Source: Paenibacillus campinasensis (GTDB taxonomy: Bacteria; Bacillota; Bacilli; Paenibacillales; Paenibacillaceae). Taken from it: a stretch of DNA of 64,000 nucleotides. Below the pieces are notes generated by a model. The model saw only the letters and a program-made list of their open reading frames with translations, did not search any database and was not told the DNA's origin. The DNA lies in assembly GCF_002272015.1 (NCBI RefSeq), contig NZ_NPBY01000045.1, positions 62,001 to 126,000 of the forward strand, given 5' to 3'. Positions 1-8,836 of this stretch are shown one piece after another (the first letter of the stretch is position 1; each line of letters begins with the position of its first letter). The position numbers were made by a program, and so were the translations under genes.

Positions 1-759
1 GATGGAGCCAATAAAGCGACGGAGAAAGCGCAGCATGTGGTGGAAATCAACAAAATGAACAGTCAGATCGCTGAAATAGAGCAACAGAAGAACGCTTATT
101 TTCAAGAGATGGGCAAAGTGTTTTATGAGGGCTACCGATCCCAGGATATGTCGGTCGCCGAGAAAGAAATGGTTGAACTGGCACAGGTCTGTGACGGTTT
201 GCAGGAGCAGATTCACACGCTGCGCAACCGGATTGCCATTATGAAAAACGAGCGGCTGTGCGAGTGCGGGCGTGTCGTTGGACTGGATGCCAACTTCTGC
301 CCATACTGCGGGAACAAGCTCGAGAAGCTGACGAGAAACGAGCCTAAGCCTGAGGCGCAGCCGGTGCAGAGGGAACGGGAGCGGGTGCTTCCGTTTGAGG
401 ATGAGCATGAGCATGAGGAAGAACATGCGGTGCAGGAGCGATTTGAATACCGTCCGGTGTCAGGGCCGGCAGAGCCGGAAGCCGAGATCGATCCGGAGGT
501 TGAGGTCGATCCGGAGCAGCTCTTCAGAGAAGAGGAAGAACGCGAACGGGAACGCCGTCACCTTGAGGAGCTTGAGCGGGAGCGGGAGCGGCAGCTGGAA
601 TTGGATCGCCGCATCCGTTTCTGGCAGGAGAACAATCAGTTTCAGGACCAGAAGCCGGACGAGGAAAGTGCGCGCGATACGGTGAAATGCCAGATTTGCA
701 GCGTTGATCTGGCCAAAGGCTCCAAATGGTGTCCGCGCTGCGGGGCGGAACAGATCTGA
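1..759 (+). CDS. Zinc-ribbon coiled-coil protein, 5' end cut by window edge
   Basis: The frame is open to base 1 (it reads D-G-A-N-K-A-T-E-K before the GTG codons at 37 and 40), so the true start lies upstream and the gene is partial. The visible part begins with about 50 residues of heptad-like helix. It then has a Cys cluster C-x-C-x10-C-x2-C (CEC...CPYC), a long acidic Glu/Arg-rich region of low complexity, and a C-terminal zinc ribbon C-x2-C...C-x2-C (CQIC...CPRC). Both clusters should bind zinc. Proteins with an N-terminal coiled coil plus a zinc ribbon are common in Paenibacillus, but I know of no proven role. The next gene is 90 bp downstream and encodes a regulator. Product class is well supported, function unknown. 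Confidence 0.85.
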   Translation, partial: DGANKATEKAQHVVEINKMNSQIAEIEQQKNAYFQEMGKVFYEGYRSQDMSVAEKEMVELAQVCDGLQEQIHTLRNRIAIMKNERLCECGRVVGLDANFCPYCGNKLEKLTRNEPKPEAQPVQRERERVLPFEDEHEHEEEHAVQERFEYRPVSGPAEPEAEIDPEVEVDPEQLFREEEERERERRHLEELERERERQLELDRRIRFWQENNQFQDQKPDEESARDTVKCQICSVDLAKGSKWCPRCGAEQI

Positions 760-850
760 GCGGTAACGGGGACTGCCATATTGCGCAGCTAGCACGAGCG
801 GTGTGTGCGGGTGAAGTTGGCGTTCAAGCATCTTTGGGGGGACTGGGTTA

Positions 851-1699
851 ATGGAACAACTACTGCATCATTTGCGCAATCTGGGTTTTACCGAAATTGA
901 GTCGAAAATTATGGTCGATCTGGCTGAGCATGGACCGGCCGGAGGCTACGAGGTAGCCAAGCGTCTTGGCGCTTCCCGCTCGAATGTATATGCGGCCATG
1001 CAGCGCCTGGAGCGTCAGGGAGCGCTGGAGCGCATGTCCGGGGAACCGCTTCGTTACCGGGCGCTCAAGCCCGAGGAGCTGACCCGGACGATCTCGATGC
1101 GGGTGGAAGCGTCGCTCGCATTCGTGGAGAAGAGCCTGCCCCGGGGAGCCGGAGCGCCGTTTCTGAGCATGGAAGGGGACAAGGCGGTGCTCGATATTTT
1201 GTCCCGCGAGATTGGACGTGCCAAGCGGGAAATTATCGTGGACGTATGGCGGGAGGAAGCGGAGCTGCTTCGCGAACCGCTTGCCGAGGCGGAATCCCGG
1301 GGGGTTAGGGTGGTTTGGGCCTGCGACGGTCCGGACCACGGACTGGCCCGGACGCTGGCTTGGTCCGGCTGGGATGACCTGGGTGCGCGGAGCCGCGGTG
1401 GGCGAAAGTTCTCGTTCGTTGTGGACCGCAGCTGGTGCATGCTCGGCATGCGCGGCGGAGAACAGGAGACCGGCGCGGTCATTACCGAGCATCCGGTCAT
1501 GGCGGAGATGCTCCTGCATCACTTCACGCAACAGATGGTGCTGTTCCATCTGGAGCAGGATATGGGAGAAGAGCTTGAAGAGCGCTACGGCCCGAATTTT
1601 GAAAACATCCAGCGCGAGTATATCTCGTCCGGTTTTGTGGAGGACCGCGGTATCGATCAGCGATCTGATAAACCGGCAGAAACAGAATCTGAGGAATGA
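851..1699 (+). CDS. TrmB-family transcriptional regulator
   Basis: This 282-aa protein should be a DNA-binding regulator. Residues about 1-75 form a winged helix-turn-helix of the TrmB type (L-x-x-L-G-F-T-E-x-E at the start, then G-x-S-R-S-N-V-Y recognition helix and a wing ending R-Y-R-A). After a helical linker, residues about 105-235 resemble the C-terminal TrmB/phospholipase-D-like domain (E-I-I-V-D-V-W). The ATG at 851 follows a G-rich ribosome site GGGGGGAC. TrmB proteins usually sense sugars or other small ligands; no ligand can be read here. The gene ends in a strong terminator, so it is probably the last gene of its transcript. Confidence 0.85.
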   Translation: MEQLLHHLRNLGFTEIESKIMVDLAEHGPAGGYEVAKRLGASRSNVYAAMQRLERQGALERMSGEPLRYRALKPEELTRTISMRVEASLAFVEKSLPRGAGAPFLSMEGDKAVLDILSREIGRAKREIIVDVWREEAELLREPLAEAESRGVRVVWACDGPDHGLARTLAWSGWDDLGARSRGGRKFSFVVDRSWCMLGMRGGEQETGAVITEHPVMAEMLLHHFTQQMVLFHLEQDMGEELEERYGPNFENIQREYISSGFVEDRGIDQRSDKPAETESEE

Positions 1700-1704
1700 A
1701 GTGT

Positions 1705-1738
1705 GGAAGTGACTTTTGTCACTTCCAGTTGCTTTTTT
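1705..1738 (+). terminator. Rho-independent terminator after the TrmB-type gene
   Basis: Perfect 9-bp stem GGAAGTGAC / GTCACTTCC (1705-1713 and 1718-1726) with a TTTT loop, followed six bases later by TTTTTT. Confidence 0.9.
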
Positions 1739-1851
1739 ATAGCGTATGCTGGGTATAGGGGAATATAGCTGGGAACCGGTCCTGGCATTGTGCGGGATTC
1801 GCCCCATGTTCCCTGAATGAACGCTGCTCCGGCAGGAGATCATGAATAGGG

Positions 1852-2190
1852 ATGGACACTGGAAGAGGAAGGGAGCTGTTATACAACATGGAATGCATCG
1901 TCCGTTTTACAGTGAACCATGCAGAAGGGCCGAAGAAGCTGCGCGGACTTATTTTCGTTGATGAGGGAAAAGCGCCGAGCACGGACCAGCTGCTGGATAT
2001 GTTTCGCGATTTGGAATATGAGGTCGTGCCCGATGAGCAGGACGAGCTGTTGTTCAAGCCTGTGAATTCGAACGAGACCTACCATTCGATTCGGGTGAAC
2101 GAGCTGGATATGGGTCAGGAGAAATACACGGAAGACCGCAATCTCAAAGCGATATTGAATAATCTGCTGCCGAAGCAGAGAGGATTGTAA
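1852..2190 (+). CDS. Hypothetical small protein
   Basis: A 112-aa (or 100-aa) soluble protein that I do not recognise. Two starts compete: ATG 1852, behind AGGAG at 13 bases, and ATG 1888, behind GGGAG at 12 bases. The version from 1888 begins directly with a beta-strand-like M-E-C-I-V-R-F and looks more natural. The sequence is acidic with alternating predicted strands and helices and has no signal peptide, membrane segment or Cys motif. It lies between a terminator and the phosphoesterase gene, 55 bp upstream of the latter, and could be cotranscribed with it. Coding is likely because the frame is long and free of dense overlap; function is unknown. Confidence 0.65.
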   Translation: MDTGRGRELLYNMECIVRFTVNHAEGPKKLRGLIFVDEGKAPSTDQLLDMFRDLEYEVVPDEQDELLFKPVNSNETYHSIRVNELDMGQEKYTEDRNLKAILNNLLPKQRGL

Positions 2191-2245
2191 AGATGATCTC
2201 CTCCGCCTTCTTTGATATAATATTTATTGGCGGAAGGAGATGGAG

Positions 2246-3349
2246 ATGTTTATATTTATAGCGATTGCAATGCTTGCTGTTTACGGTCTGCTTGTCTATT
2301 ATGTTGGTCGAAGCGTATGGAAGTGGGTGAACCCGCGTCCATCCCTGGTGTTGAAGATCATTTATGCGGTGGTTCTGGCCGTGGTGGCGACCTCGTTTAT
2401 TACAGGCCGCTTTATCGGGAGCGTACCGCTTCTAAGCATGATCGGCTCGTACTGGATGGCGGTGTTCTATTTGCTGATCATTCTGATACCGGTTATGCAT
2501 ATTGTGCTGCTGCTGCTCAAGCTGACCACGTTGCCAAGACATACGGTGCAGAAGGCCGCAGGCTACGCCGTGCTGGTGCTGCTGATCGGCCTGATCAGCT
2601 ACGGATCCTACAATGCCTACAGCCCGGTCGTGCGTACATATGAAGTGAAGATTGAGAAGAATGCAGGGGGGCTGGACAATCTGAACGTTGTCCTTGCTTC
2701 GGACATGCACTTTGGCCTGCTCTCGGGCAAGAGCCATGCAGAGCGGATGGTGAAGGAAATCAACGCCCTTCAGCCGGATCTCATCCTGTTTCCCGGGGAC
2801 ATTATCGACGATGATCTGGACGCGTATTTGCGCCAGGGCATTGACGAGGTTCTGACGGGTCTTGAGGCCCGGTACGGCGTGTATGCTTCTCTGGGCAATC
2901 ACGACCGTGATCCGGTTGGAATGCAAGCGTTGATTGACACTTTGGAACGCAGCGGGATGACGGTGCTCTATGATGAATCGCTTGTGGTGGAAGATCAATT
3001 GACGCTGGTCGGACGCAAGGACTACTCGGATCGTAACCGGTCTGATATGGCGACGCTGATGCAGGATGTGGACCTGTCGAAACCGGTGATTGTGCTCGAC
3101 CATCAGCCGAATGCGCTGCAGGAGGCCAGAGAGCAGGGCGCCGATCTGATCGTTTCGGGCCATACGCATCGCGGCCAGGTCTTCCCGGCTCATCTGATTA
3201 CCCGAGCCTTGTTCGAGAACGATTACGGCTATATGCAGCAGGGATCGTTTCATTCGATTGTCACTTCGGGATACGGCTTCTGGGGACCGCCGATTCGGCT
3301 CGGTTCGCAATCGGAGATTGTCATGATCCAGGTTGCGTTTGAAGGATAG
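2246..3349 (+). CDS. Membrane-anchored calcineurin-like metallophosphoesterase
   Basis: A 367-aa protein with about four hydrophobic helices in the first 125 residues, then a metallophosphoesterase domain on the far side of the membrane. Metal-binding motifs are in order: S-D-M-H-F-G, P-G-D-I-I-D-D, G-N-H-D-R-D, and a late G-H-T-H-R-G-Q. This is the pattern of the YkuE/YaeI-type phosphodiesterases, which in related bacteria act on lipid-linked or nucleotide phosphates; the substrate here cannot be told. Start: AAGGAG is six bases upstream of ATG 2246, whereas the earlier ATG at 2240 overlaps that ribosome site. Confidence 0.88.
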   Translation: MFIFIAIAMLAVYGLLVYYVGRSVWKWVNPRPSLVLKIIYAVVLAVVATSFITGRFIGSVPLLSMIGSYWMAVFYLLIILIPVMHIVLLLLKLTTLPRHTVQKAAGYAVLVLLIGLISYGSYNAYSPVVRTYEVKIEKNAGGLDNLNVVLASDMHFGLLSGKSHAERMVKEINALQPDLILFPGDIIDDDLDAYLRQGIDEVLTGLEARYGVYASLGNHDRDPVGMQALIDTLERSGMTVLYDESLVVEDQLTLVGRKDYSDRNRSDMATLMQDVDLSKPVIVLDHQPNALQEAREQGADLIVSGHTHRGQVFPAHLITRALFENDYGYMQQGSFHSIVTSGYGFWGPPIRLGSQSEIVMIQVAFEG

Positions 3350-3389
3350 CGTTGAAGTATAGAACGGACCGATTGTTTATCGGGAAGAT

Positions 3390-3454
3390 AAGAAATCGTT
3401 TCTTTGGCCTGGGGGCTGTGCTCCTTTATGGCTTAAGAAGCGGTTTCTTTTTTT
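3390..3454 (+). terminator. Terminator after the phosphoesterase gene
   Basis: Long 15-bp stem (3390-3404 with 3435-3449, two G-U pairs) followed by a T tract to 3454. Confidence 0.8.
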
Positions 3455-3495
3455 GTGTGGAATAGTTTGGAAAGATGGTTTTCGCAAATTTTCAC

Positions 3496-3524
3496 TTTAT
3501 TTATTCATAGAGAAGCGGTATACT
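3496..3524 (+). promoter_or_regulatory. Candidate sigma-A promoter for xpt-pbuX
   Basis: A good -10 box TATACT (3519-3524) has a weak TTTATT 17 bases upstream (3496-3501). It lies about 85 bases before the riboswitch aptamer, as expected for its transcript. The -35 assignment is uncertain. Confidence 0.4.
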
Positions 3525-3609
3525 TCTTTCATTCGGATATAACACGTTCTGTTACTTTAAGCGATGAGAGCAAGGTTGTAATCTAAAGCTCTATCATAAT
3601 AGTACATCT

Positions 3610-3677
3610 TCTCGTATATGTGCAGGGATTGGCCTGCATGTTTCTACCCGATCACCGGAAATGATTGGACTACGGGA
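3610..3677 (+). promoter_or_regulatory. Guanine-type purine riboswitch aptamer
   Basis: P1 strands TCTCGTA (3610-3616) and TACGGGA (3671-3677) close a three-way junction with conserved TATA, the two kissing loops (GGATTGGCC stem-loop region and ACCGGAAATG region) and the TTTCTACC core. The ligand-pairing base before TACGGGA is C, which predicts guanine/hypoxanthine/xanthine rather than adenine. It sits in the leader of xpt-pbuX, the same arrangement as in Bacillus subtilis, and should switch transcription off when purine is bound. Confidence 0.93.
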
Positions 3678-3748
3678 TATTGCAGCGCGGCGATCAGCAG
3701 CAGCCTTGTATTTCGGGCTTCGTGTGGATCAGCCGTTGTGTCTGCTTT

Positions 3749-3800
3749 AGCCCATGGATTCCTTTTTTCGGAGACGGAGAGGATGAAGATGGGCTTTTTT
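3749..3800 (+). terminator. Riboswitch-controlled terminator in the xpt leader
   Basis: AGCCCAT (3749-3755) pairs with ATGGGCT (3789-3795), with further inner pairing TCCT/AGGA, and runs into T 3795-3800. The GGGCT at 3715-3719, just after the aptamer, can pair with AGCCC 3749-3753 and is a candidate antiterminator strand. Confidence 0.75.
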
Positions 3801-3826
3801 GCTTTTGGGAATGTGGACAAGGATGA

Positions 3827-4408
<582 letters not shown>

Positions 4409-4442
4409 TCCAACCATTTCATTCAGAAGGAGTTAAGAAATC

Positions 4443-5807
4443 ATGGAAGAAGCGAAGCAAGCGGTGACAGAACCGATTTTTGATAAGAATCGTGCACCGG
4501 GCAAAACCATTTCCCTCGGGATCCAGCACGTGCTGGCCATGTATGCCGGAGCGATTATCGTTCCGATAATTGTAGGCAATGCCCTCGGACTGACGACCGA
4601 GCAGCTGACCTACCTGATCGCGATTGACCTGCTTGCCTGCGGGGTAGCGACCCTGCTGCAGGTGTTTGGGAACAAATATTTTGGCATCGGGCTTCCCGTG
4701 ATGCTCGGCTGTGCATTCCAGGCGGTTGGTCCGATGATTATCATCGGCATGCAGTACGGAATGTCGGCGATTTATGGCGCGATTATCGCATCCGGATTGT
4801 TTGTGGTGTTATTCTCCGGCTTGTTCGGGAAGCTGATTAAGGTGTTCCCGCCGGTCGTGACCGGATCGGTCGTGACGATCATCGGTTTGACGCTCATTCC
4901 GGTGGCCTTGACGGATCTTGGGGGCAGCCAGAATGCCGGCGATGAGTTCGGGAGTGCCTTGAATCTGTCCCTCGGCTTTGGCGTGCTGCTGTTTATCATC
5001 CTTATGAATCGTTTTGCTAAAGGGTTCCTGCGCTCGATCTCCGTCCTGATCGGACTGATTCTGGGGACGCTCGCGGCTGCTGTGTTCGGGGGGCTGGATC
5101 TTGCTCCGCTGAAGGAAGCCGGATGGTTCCGCGCTCCGCAGCCGTTCTACTTCGGAACGCCGACATTTGAACTGATGCCGATCGTGACCATGATTCTCGT
5201 GGCGATTGTCAGCGTGGCAGAGTCGACAGGCGTATTTATGGCGCTTGGCAAAATCGTCGGTCGCGACATCAATTCGAAGGATCTGACCCGCGGCTATCGC
5301 GCCGAAGGAATTGCCATTGTGGTGGGCGGCTTGTTCAACTCGTTCCCGTACACCACCTATTCGCAAAATGTCGGGCTTGTACAGATGAGCCGCGTAAAAA
5401 CGCGCGACGTCATCGTGGTGGCCGGCGGCGTGCTGGTGCTGATCGGACTTATCCCGAAAATCGCTGCGCTGACGCACCTGGTTCCACCTTCGGTTCTGGG
5501 CGGCGCGATGGTTGCCCTCTTCGGGATGGTCGTGTCCTCCGGAATCCGGATGCTGGGCGATCAGGTGGACCTGAACCGTCATGAGAATCTGTTCATTATC
5601 GCTTGTTCCGTCGGCGTCGGCCTGGGTGTGACCACCGTGCCGGAACTGTTCGCCAAACTGCCGGATTGGATTCGCATTCTGGCTGATAACGGAATTGTGG
5701 CAGGAACGGTCACAGCGATCGTGCTGAACCTGCTCTTTAACGGCCTCAAATCAACGCCGCCTGTCCGCAAGGAAGATGAGGAAGCGCTGGAGGGGAAAGT
5801 AGCCTGA
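4443..5807 (+). CDS. pbuX: Xanthine permease, NCS2 family
   Basis: A 454-aa membrane protein with about 14 hydrophobic helices, typical of the nucleobase-cation symporter 2 family. Family marks are the early G-I-Q-H-V-L-A-M-Y-A segment and the E-S-T-G-V-F/Y-S-Q-N-V-G-L-V region (helix 8 to helix 10), where Glu binds the purine ring. Its place directly behind xpt and under the same guanine riboswitch argues for xanthine import rather than uracil. ATG 4443 follows GAAGGAG. The short hydrophilic C-terminus carries K-E-D-E-E. Confidence 0.95.
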   Translation: MEEAKQAVTEPIFDKNRAPGKTISLGIQHVLAMYAGAIIVPIIVGNALGLTTEQLTYLIAIDLLACGVATLLQVFGNKYFGIGLPVMLGCAFQAVGPMIIIGMQYGMSAIYGAIIASGLFVVLFSGLFGKLIKVFPPVVTGSVVTIIGLTLIPVALTDLGGSQNAGDEFGSALNLSLGFGVLLFIILMNRFAKGFLRSISVLIGLILGTLAAAVFGGLDLAPLKEAGWFRAPQPFYFGTPTFELMPIVTMILVAIVSVAESTGVFMALGKIVGRDINSKDLTRGYRAEGIAIVVGGLFNSFPYTTYSQNVGLVQMSRVKTRDVIVVAGGVLVLIGLIPKIAALTHLVPPSVLGGAMVALFGMVVSSGIRMLGDQVDLNRHENLFIIACSVGVGLGVTTVPELFAKLPDWIRILADNGIVAGTVTAIVLNLLFNGLKSTPPVRKEDEEALEGKVA

Positions 5808-5870
5808 AGGCACGAGCAGGCACTGTAAGACATACCGGTTCGGCGAATCCTGCCTAACCGGAGAACGGCC

Positions 5871-5902
5871 AGAAGCCGGCAGAATTCGTTCTGCCGGCTT
5901 CT
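5871..5902 (+). terminator. Hairpin after pbuX
   Basis: Perfect 14-bp stem (5871-5884 with 5889-5902) and TTCG tetraloop. There is only a weak T-rich tail, so it may act as a terminator between the convergent pbuX and DUF4870 genes or as a 3' stabilizer. Confidence 0.65.
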
Positions 5903-5985
5903 CTGTGTTCACCCGGGTGCATTCACCCTGAAGAGGGAAGAAGAAAGTGCTGTTTGTCCATCGCCGCATCCTGGGCATGCGGCTG

Positions 5986-6324
5986 CTATAACCGCTGGAT
6001 CTGCTGCTCGGCGAAGGGGCCGATCCAGGGCAGCTTGAACCATTTGCCCTGGAGCGCATTGAAGATAAGGATGAGCCACATTAATACGCCAAGCAGGGCG
6101 AGCAGCGCCGAGGCCAGCAGGCCGATAATCGGCACGGCGCCGGCCAGTACGTGGGCCATGCCCAGTATGCCGTAGGCGAACAGGGATTGCAGGGCATGGA
6201 ACATGACGTAGCGGCTTCTTTTTTCAAGGGAAAGAAACAGTATCCCTCCGACCATCGGGAACAGATAGCATAGTGCAGCCGCCAGGTTTTCGGGAAGCCC
6301 TGTGGACGATTTAAAGGGTGACAT
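5986..6324 (-). CDS. DUF4870/Tic20-like small membrane protein
   Basis: A 112-aa protein with three hydrophobic helices. It shows the DUF4870 pattern: N-terminal A-A-L-C-Y-L-F-P-x-V-G-G, then F-H-A-L-Q-S at the end of helix 1 and a final helix with I-F-N-A. The family is widespread and its role is unknown. ATG 6324 lies ten bases behind AAGGAG on the minus strand. It is separated from the cytochrome gene upstream on the same strand only by about 110 bp and may be the last gene of that transcript. Confidence 0.85.
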   Translation of the reverse strand: MSPFKSSTGLPENLAAALCYLFPMVGGILFLSLEKRSRYVMFHALQSLFAYGILGMAHVLAGAVPIIGLLASALLALLGVLMWLILIFNALQGKWFKLPWIGPFAEQQIQRL

Positions 6325-6435
6325 TCATACCAGCTCCTTGTCTTTAGAACACTTCATAGGGCAAGTCTTATACCTTAACCATATGAGCGTGTCGGACAAA
6401 GTATGATGATATGCTGAAGGCCTATGCTCCCTGTT

Positions 6436-8388
6436 CTACTTGAGCTTCAGGTTGAGCAGGTATTGAATGAGCGCATCCTGCTGCTCCTTCGTGTACCCCG
6501 TGGATTCATCCACCCAATATTCATGCCCCTGCCCGGTGACACTCGTATCCTTCAGCCGTTGATCCTCACGGTTGGCTTTCACTACGAGCTCGCGCAGGTT
6601 TCTGTCCACCATCGCTTTGAGGCTGTTGTAGGGATCGGGGGAGATTCCTTTCATCAGGGTTGCGGAAACCCCCACCTGCGTCAATTCCGGACCGACCGCT
6701 ACGCCTCCGTCATGAAGATAGGGTGCGGACCAACGCAGTCCGATCAGGCCCTTGACTTTATAGCCACCGCCGGTGTTCTTGTGTCCGAGCCCCAGCGTCA
6801 GCTGATCCGGTTCGACATCGCCGGATGGCACCTCAACCACTTTGGCATCCTTTGGCAGAGGCACCGGTGTGTCCGGAGGATAGAACAGGGACTTGCCGAA
6901 ATCGTTCTCTGTCGGAAAGAATGCCCGCGCACGGGCGGGTTCCGTGCCGATTTCCTTGACCGGCAATATCCGGTGGTTGTTGAAGGCGTCTCCTGCGTGG
7001 CAGGTGATGCACTGCGCTTTCCGGAAAATTTCCTTGCCAAGCGCCAGCGTCTCAGGCTTGGGTGTTTGTTTCGGCACAGGAGGTCTGATGACGTTCTGGT
7101 AGGCGGACATAGCGTTCACCTGCTCGCCGACCTTGTAGCCGGGCGTGTTGACGTACAGACCATTGGGGGCAAACGCCGATACTTTCGGGTAATTCGGAAT
7201 TTTGATGACTTCATTGGCCCCGGCGGTGCCCGGGTTGGGGTCAAGCGTATCAAAAAACACCGAAGGCTTCATACCGCTTTTCGGATCGTATCGGTATTTC
7301 GGATTGGCGGCATTCTGCAGAATCGTGCCCACATAGACCTCTTTATCTATGCCAAAAAAGCTGTCGCTGACATCCATCTGGCTTAGCGAATCGGTGTTCT
7401 GGGCATGCACATTGTTCGTGAACGAGCTGAGCCCCTTGAACGGGCCGATCGCGGCAAATCCGCTCCAACTGTACGGATAGTCGCCCTTGGTGAACATATC
7501 GGGAATTTGCGTAATATCGCTGATCAAATCCACCGTTGTGTCAAAGTAACCCGGCGCCCATTTCACGAGATTGTCGTCAACGGCCTTCTCCAGCAGCTGG
7601 GCATCCGGCAGCGCTTCCTTCCCGCCTTTGGAGTTGGGAATTAAAGGGCTGGAGTCCTTTACATACTGGACCAGATTGTCAACATCGGTATGCGTGAAAA
7701 AAGCGGCGCTATTCGGTGCCAGTGCAAGAACGAGCCCCAGATTCAGATCGGCGTTGGGGGCGCCTTCGACCAAGCGCCCTGTCTCGTCGTTCACCGTCGC
7801 ATGACAAGCCATGCAGGTGACGCCGACCTTGACGCGGCCTTCCTGATACTTTACGGTCAGGCCGACCGGCATATAGGAGCCTTTTGCCACATCGAATCCG
7901 GTCTTGATGATATCTCCTTTTTTAAAGGAAAGGCCTCCAACCGTAATATCTTCTTCCAGCGCTACCTCCAGGTTGCTCGTTCCCGCCCCCTTCAGCTTGG
8001 CAATCGCCTTCGAGATGCTCTTGATCGTTAACGGACCGCTGACGATGCCAAGCACATCGGAGAGAAAGATCTCATTGCCGAATGATTGCTCGTACAGTGT
8101 CTTTCGGCCAAGCTCAAGCATATCGGGGGTGATTTCAACGGCGCCATCGTCGGGAGACAGTGAGGAAGGAGAGGGCTGCCGGGAGTCCGCGTGAAGCTTG
8201 ACCGACTTGCCCCACACATCGAATTGCCTAACCGGGCCATGCTGCGATGAGCGAAGCTCAGGCTTGTTCTCCAGCTTGCCGATAGGAGGGGTGTAGGAAT
8301 ATTCAGGTTCCAGCAGATAAAGAGTGAGCCAGACTGCGCTTATAGCCAGTACCGGGACGATAAGCCACAGCCATCTGGATTTTCTCAT
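6436..8388 (-). CDS. Membrane-anchored diheme c-type cytochrome, RoxA/MauG-like
   Basis: A 650-aa protein with one N-terminal membrane helix (residues about 6-25) that should be outside the cytoplasmic membrane. Two covalent heme sites are visible, C192-M-A-C-H196 and C460-I-T-C-H464. A late A-P-Y-L-H-D-G-G stretch (about 555-562) is shared by the di-heme peroxidase/MauG and RoxA (rubber oxygenase) groups. The spacing between hemes (about 265 residues) and the total length are close to RoxA and much longer than CcpA-type peroxidases. The real activity (peroxidase, oxygenase or electron transfer) is unknown. RBS AAGGAT precedes ATG. There is no cytochrome maturation gene nearby. Confidence 0.8.
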   Translation of the reverse strand: MRKSRWLWLIVPVLAISAVWLTLYLLEPEYSYTPPIGKLENKPELRSSQHGPVRQFDVWGKSVKLHADSRQPSPSSLSPDDGAVEITPDMLELGRKTLYEQSFGNEIFLSDVLGIVSGPLTIKSISKAIAKLKGAGTSNLEVALEEDITVGGLSFKKGDIIKTGFDVAKGSYMPVGLTVKYQEGRVKVGVTCMACHATVNDETGRLVEGAPNADLNLGLVLALAPNSAAFFTHTDVDNLVQYVKDSSPLIPNSKGGKEALPDAQLLEKAVDDNLVKWAPGYFDTTVDLISDITQIPDMFTKGDYPYSWSGFAAIGPFKGLSSFTNNVHAQNTDSLSQMDVSDSFFGIDKEVYVGTILQNAANPKYRYDPKSGMKPSVFFDTLDPNPGTAGANEVIKIPNYPKVSAFAPNGLYVNTPGYKVGEQVNAMSAYQNVIRPPVPKQTPKPETLALGKEIFRKAQCITCHAGDAFNNHRILPVKEIGTEPARARAFFPTENDFGKSLFYPPDTPVPLPKDAKVVEVPSGDVEPDQLTLGLGHKNTGGGYKVKGLIGLRWSAPYLHDGGVAVGPELTQVGVSATLMKGISPDPYNSLKAMVDRNLRELVVKANREDQRLKDTSVTGQGHEYWVDESTGYTKEQQDALIQYLLNLKLK

Positions 8389-8459
8389 ATCGGATCATCC
8401 TTTGTGAGCAGGCTTATGCGTATCGTGTGAACGCTCTGCTGTTCCTTGATCGAGAAGAG

Positions 8460-8735
8460 CTAGTCCACTTCAACATGACGCATTGGAGATTCTGCGTTGA
8501 CTTGCGTATCCGGTCCTTTTTCTTTGCGGACCAGACGTTCGTCGGTTCTTCCTTCATGGTGGTTCTCAAAATCGTATTCGGTCAGATGCCAAGCGGTTGA
8601 CCCTCCCTGTGGATCAAACGGGAATCTCTCCCCGCGCTTCAAATATTGTTCCCGGCCCCACTCATTCGTGTAGGTGCCGTCAACTTCAACCTCATCTCGT
8701 GAAATCGGGGGCAGATCTTTATCTTTACCGGACAT
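8460..8735 (-). CDS. Small hydrophilic hypothetical protein
   Basis: A 91-aa, charged, probably soluble protein with no signal or membrane segment. It contains a central G-T-Y-x-N-E-W-G-R-E-Q-Y-L-K-R-G-E-x-F-P stretch and a His-rich N-H-H-E-G segment. I do not recognise a family. A strong GAGGAG sits nine bases before the ATG. It is 71 bp upstream of the diheme cytochrome gene on the same strand, so the two could be cotranscribed. Confidence 0.7.
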   Translation of the reverse strand: MSGKDKDLPPISRDEVEVDGTYTNEWGREQYLKRGERFPFDPQGGSTAWHLTEYDFENHHEGRTDERLVRKEKGPDTQVNAESPMRHVEVD

Positions 8736-8836
8736 GTTATCAAACTCCTCTCATTCATTTATAAAGTAAAGAAATCATATATGGCATAAAGTAACCATAA
8801 TGGAGCATTAATATCCGCTCAAAGCCATGCCGGAGC

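Noticed and set aside
1842-1960. ATG at 1842 with an ideal AGGAG as start of the small gene
   Set aside because: It is in another frame and meets a stop after about 39 codons.
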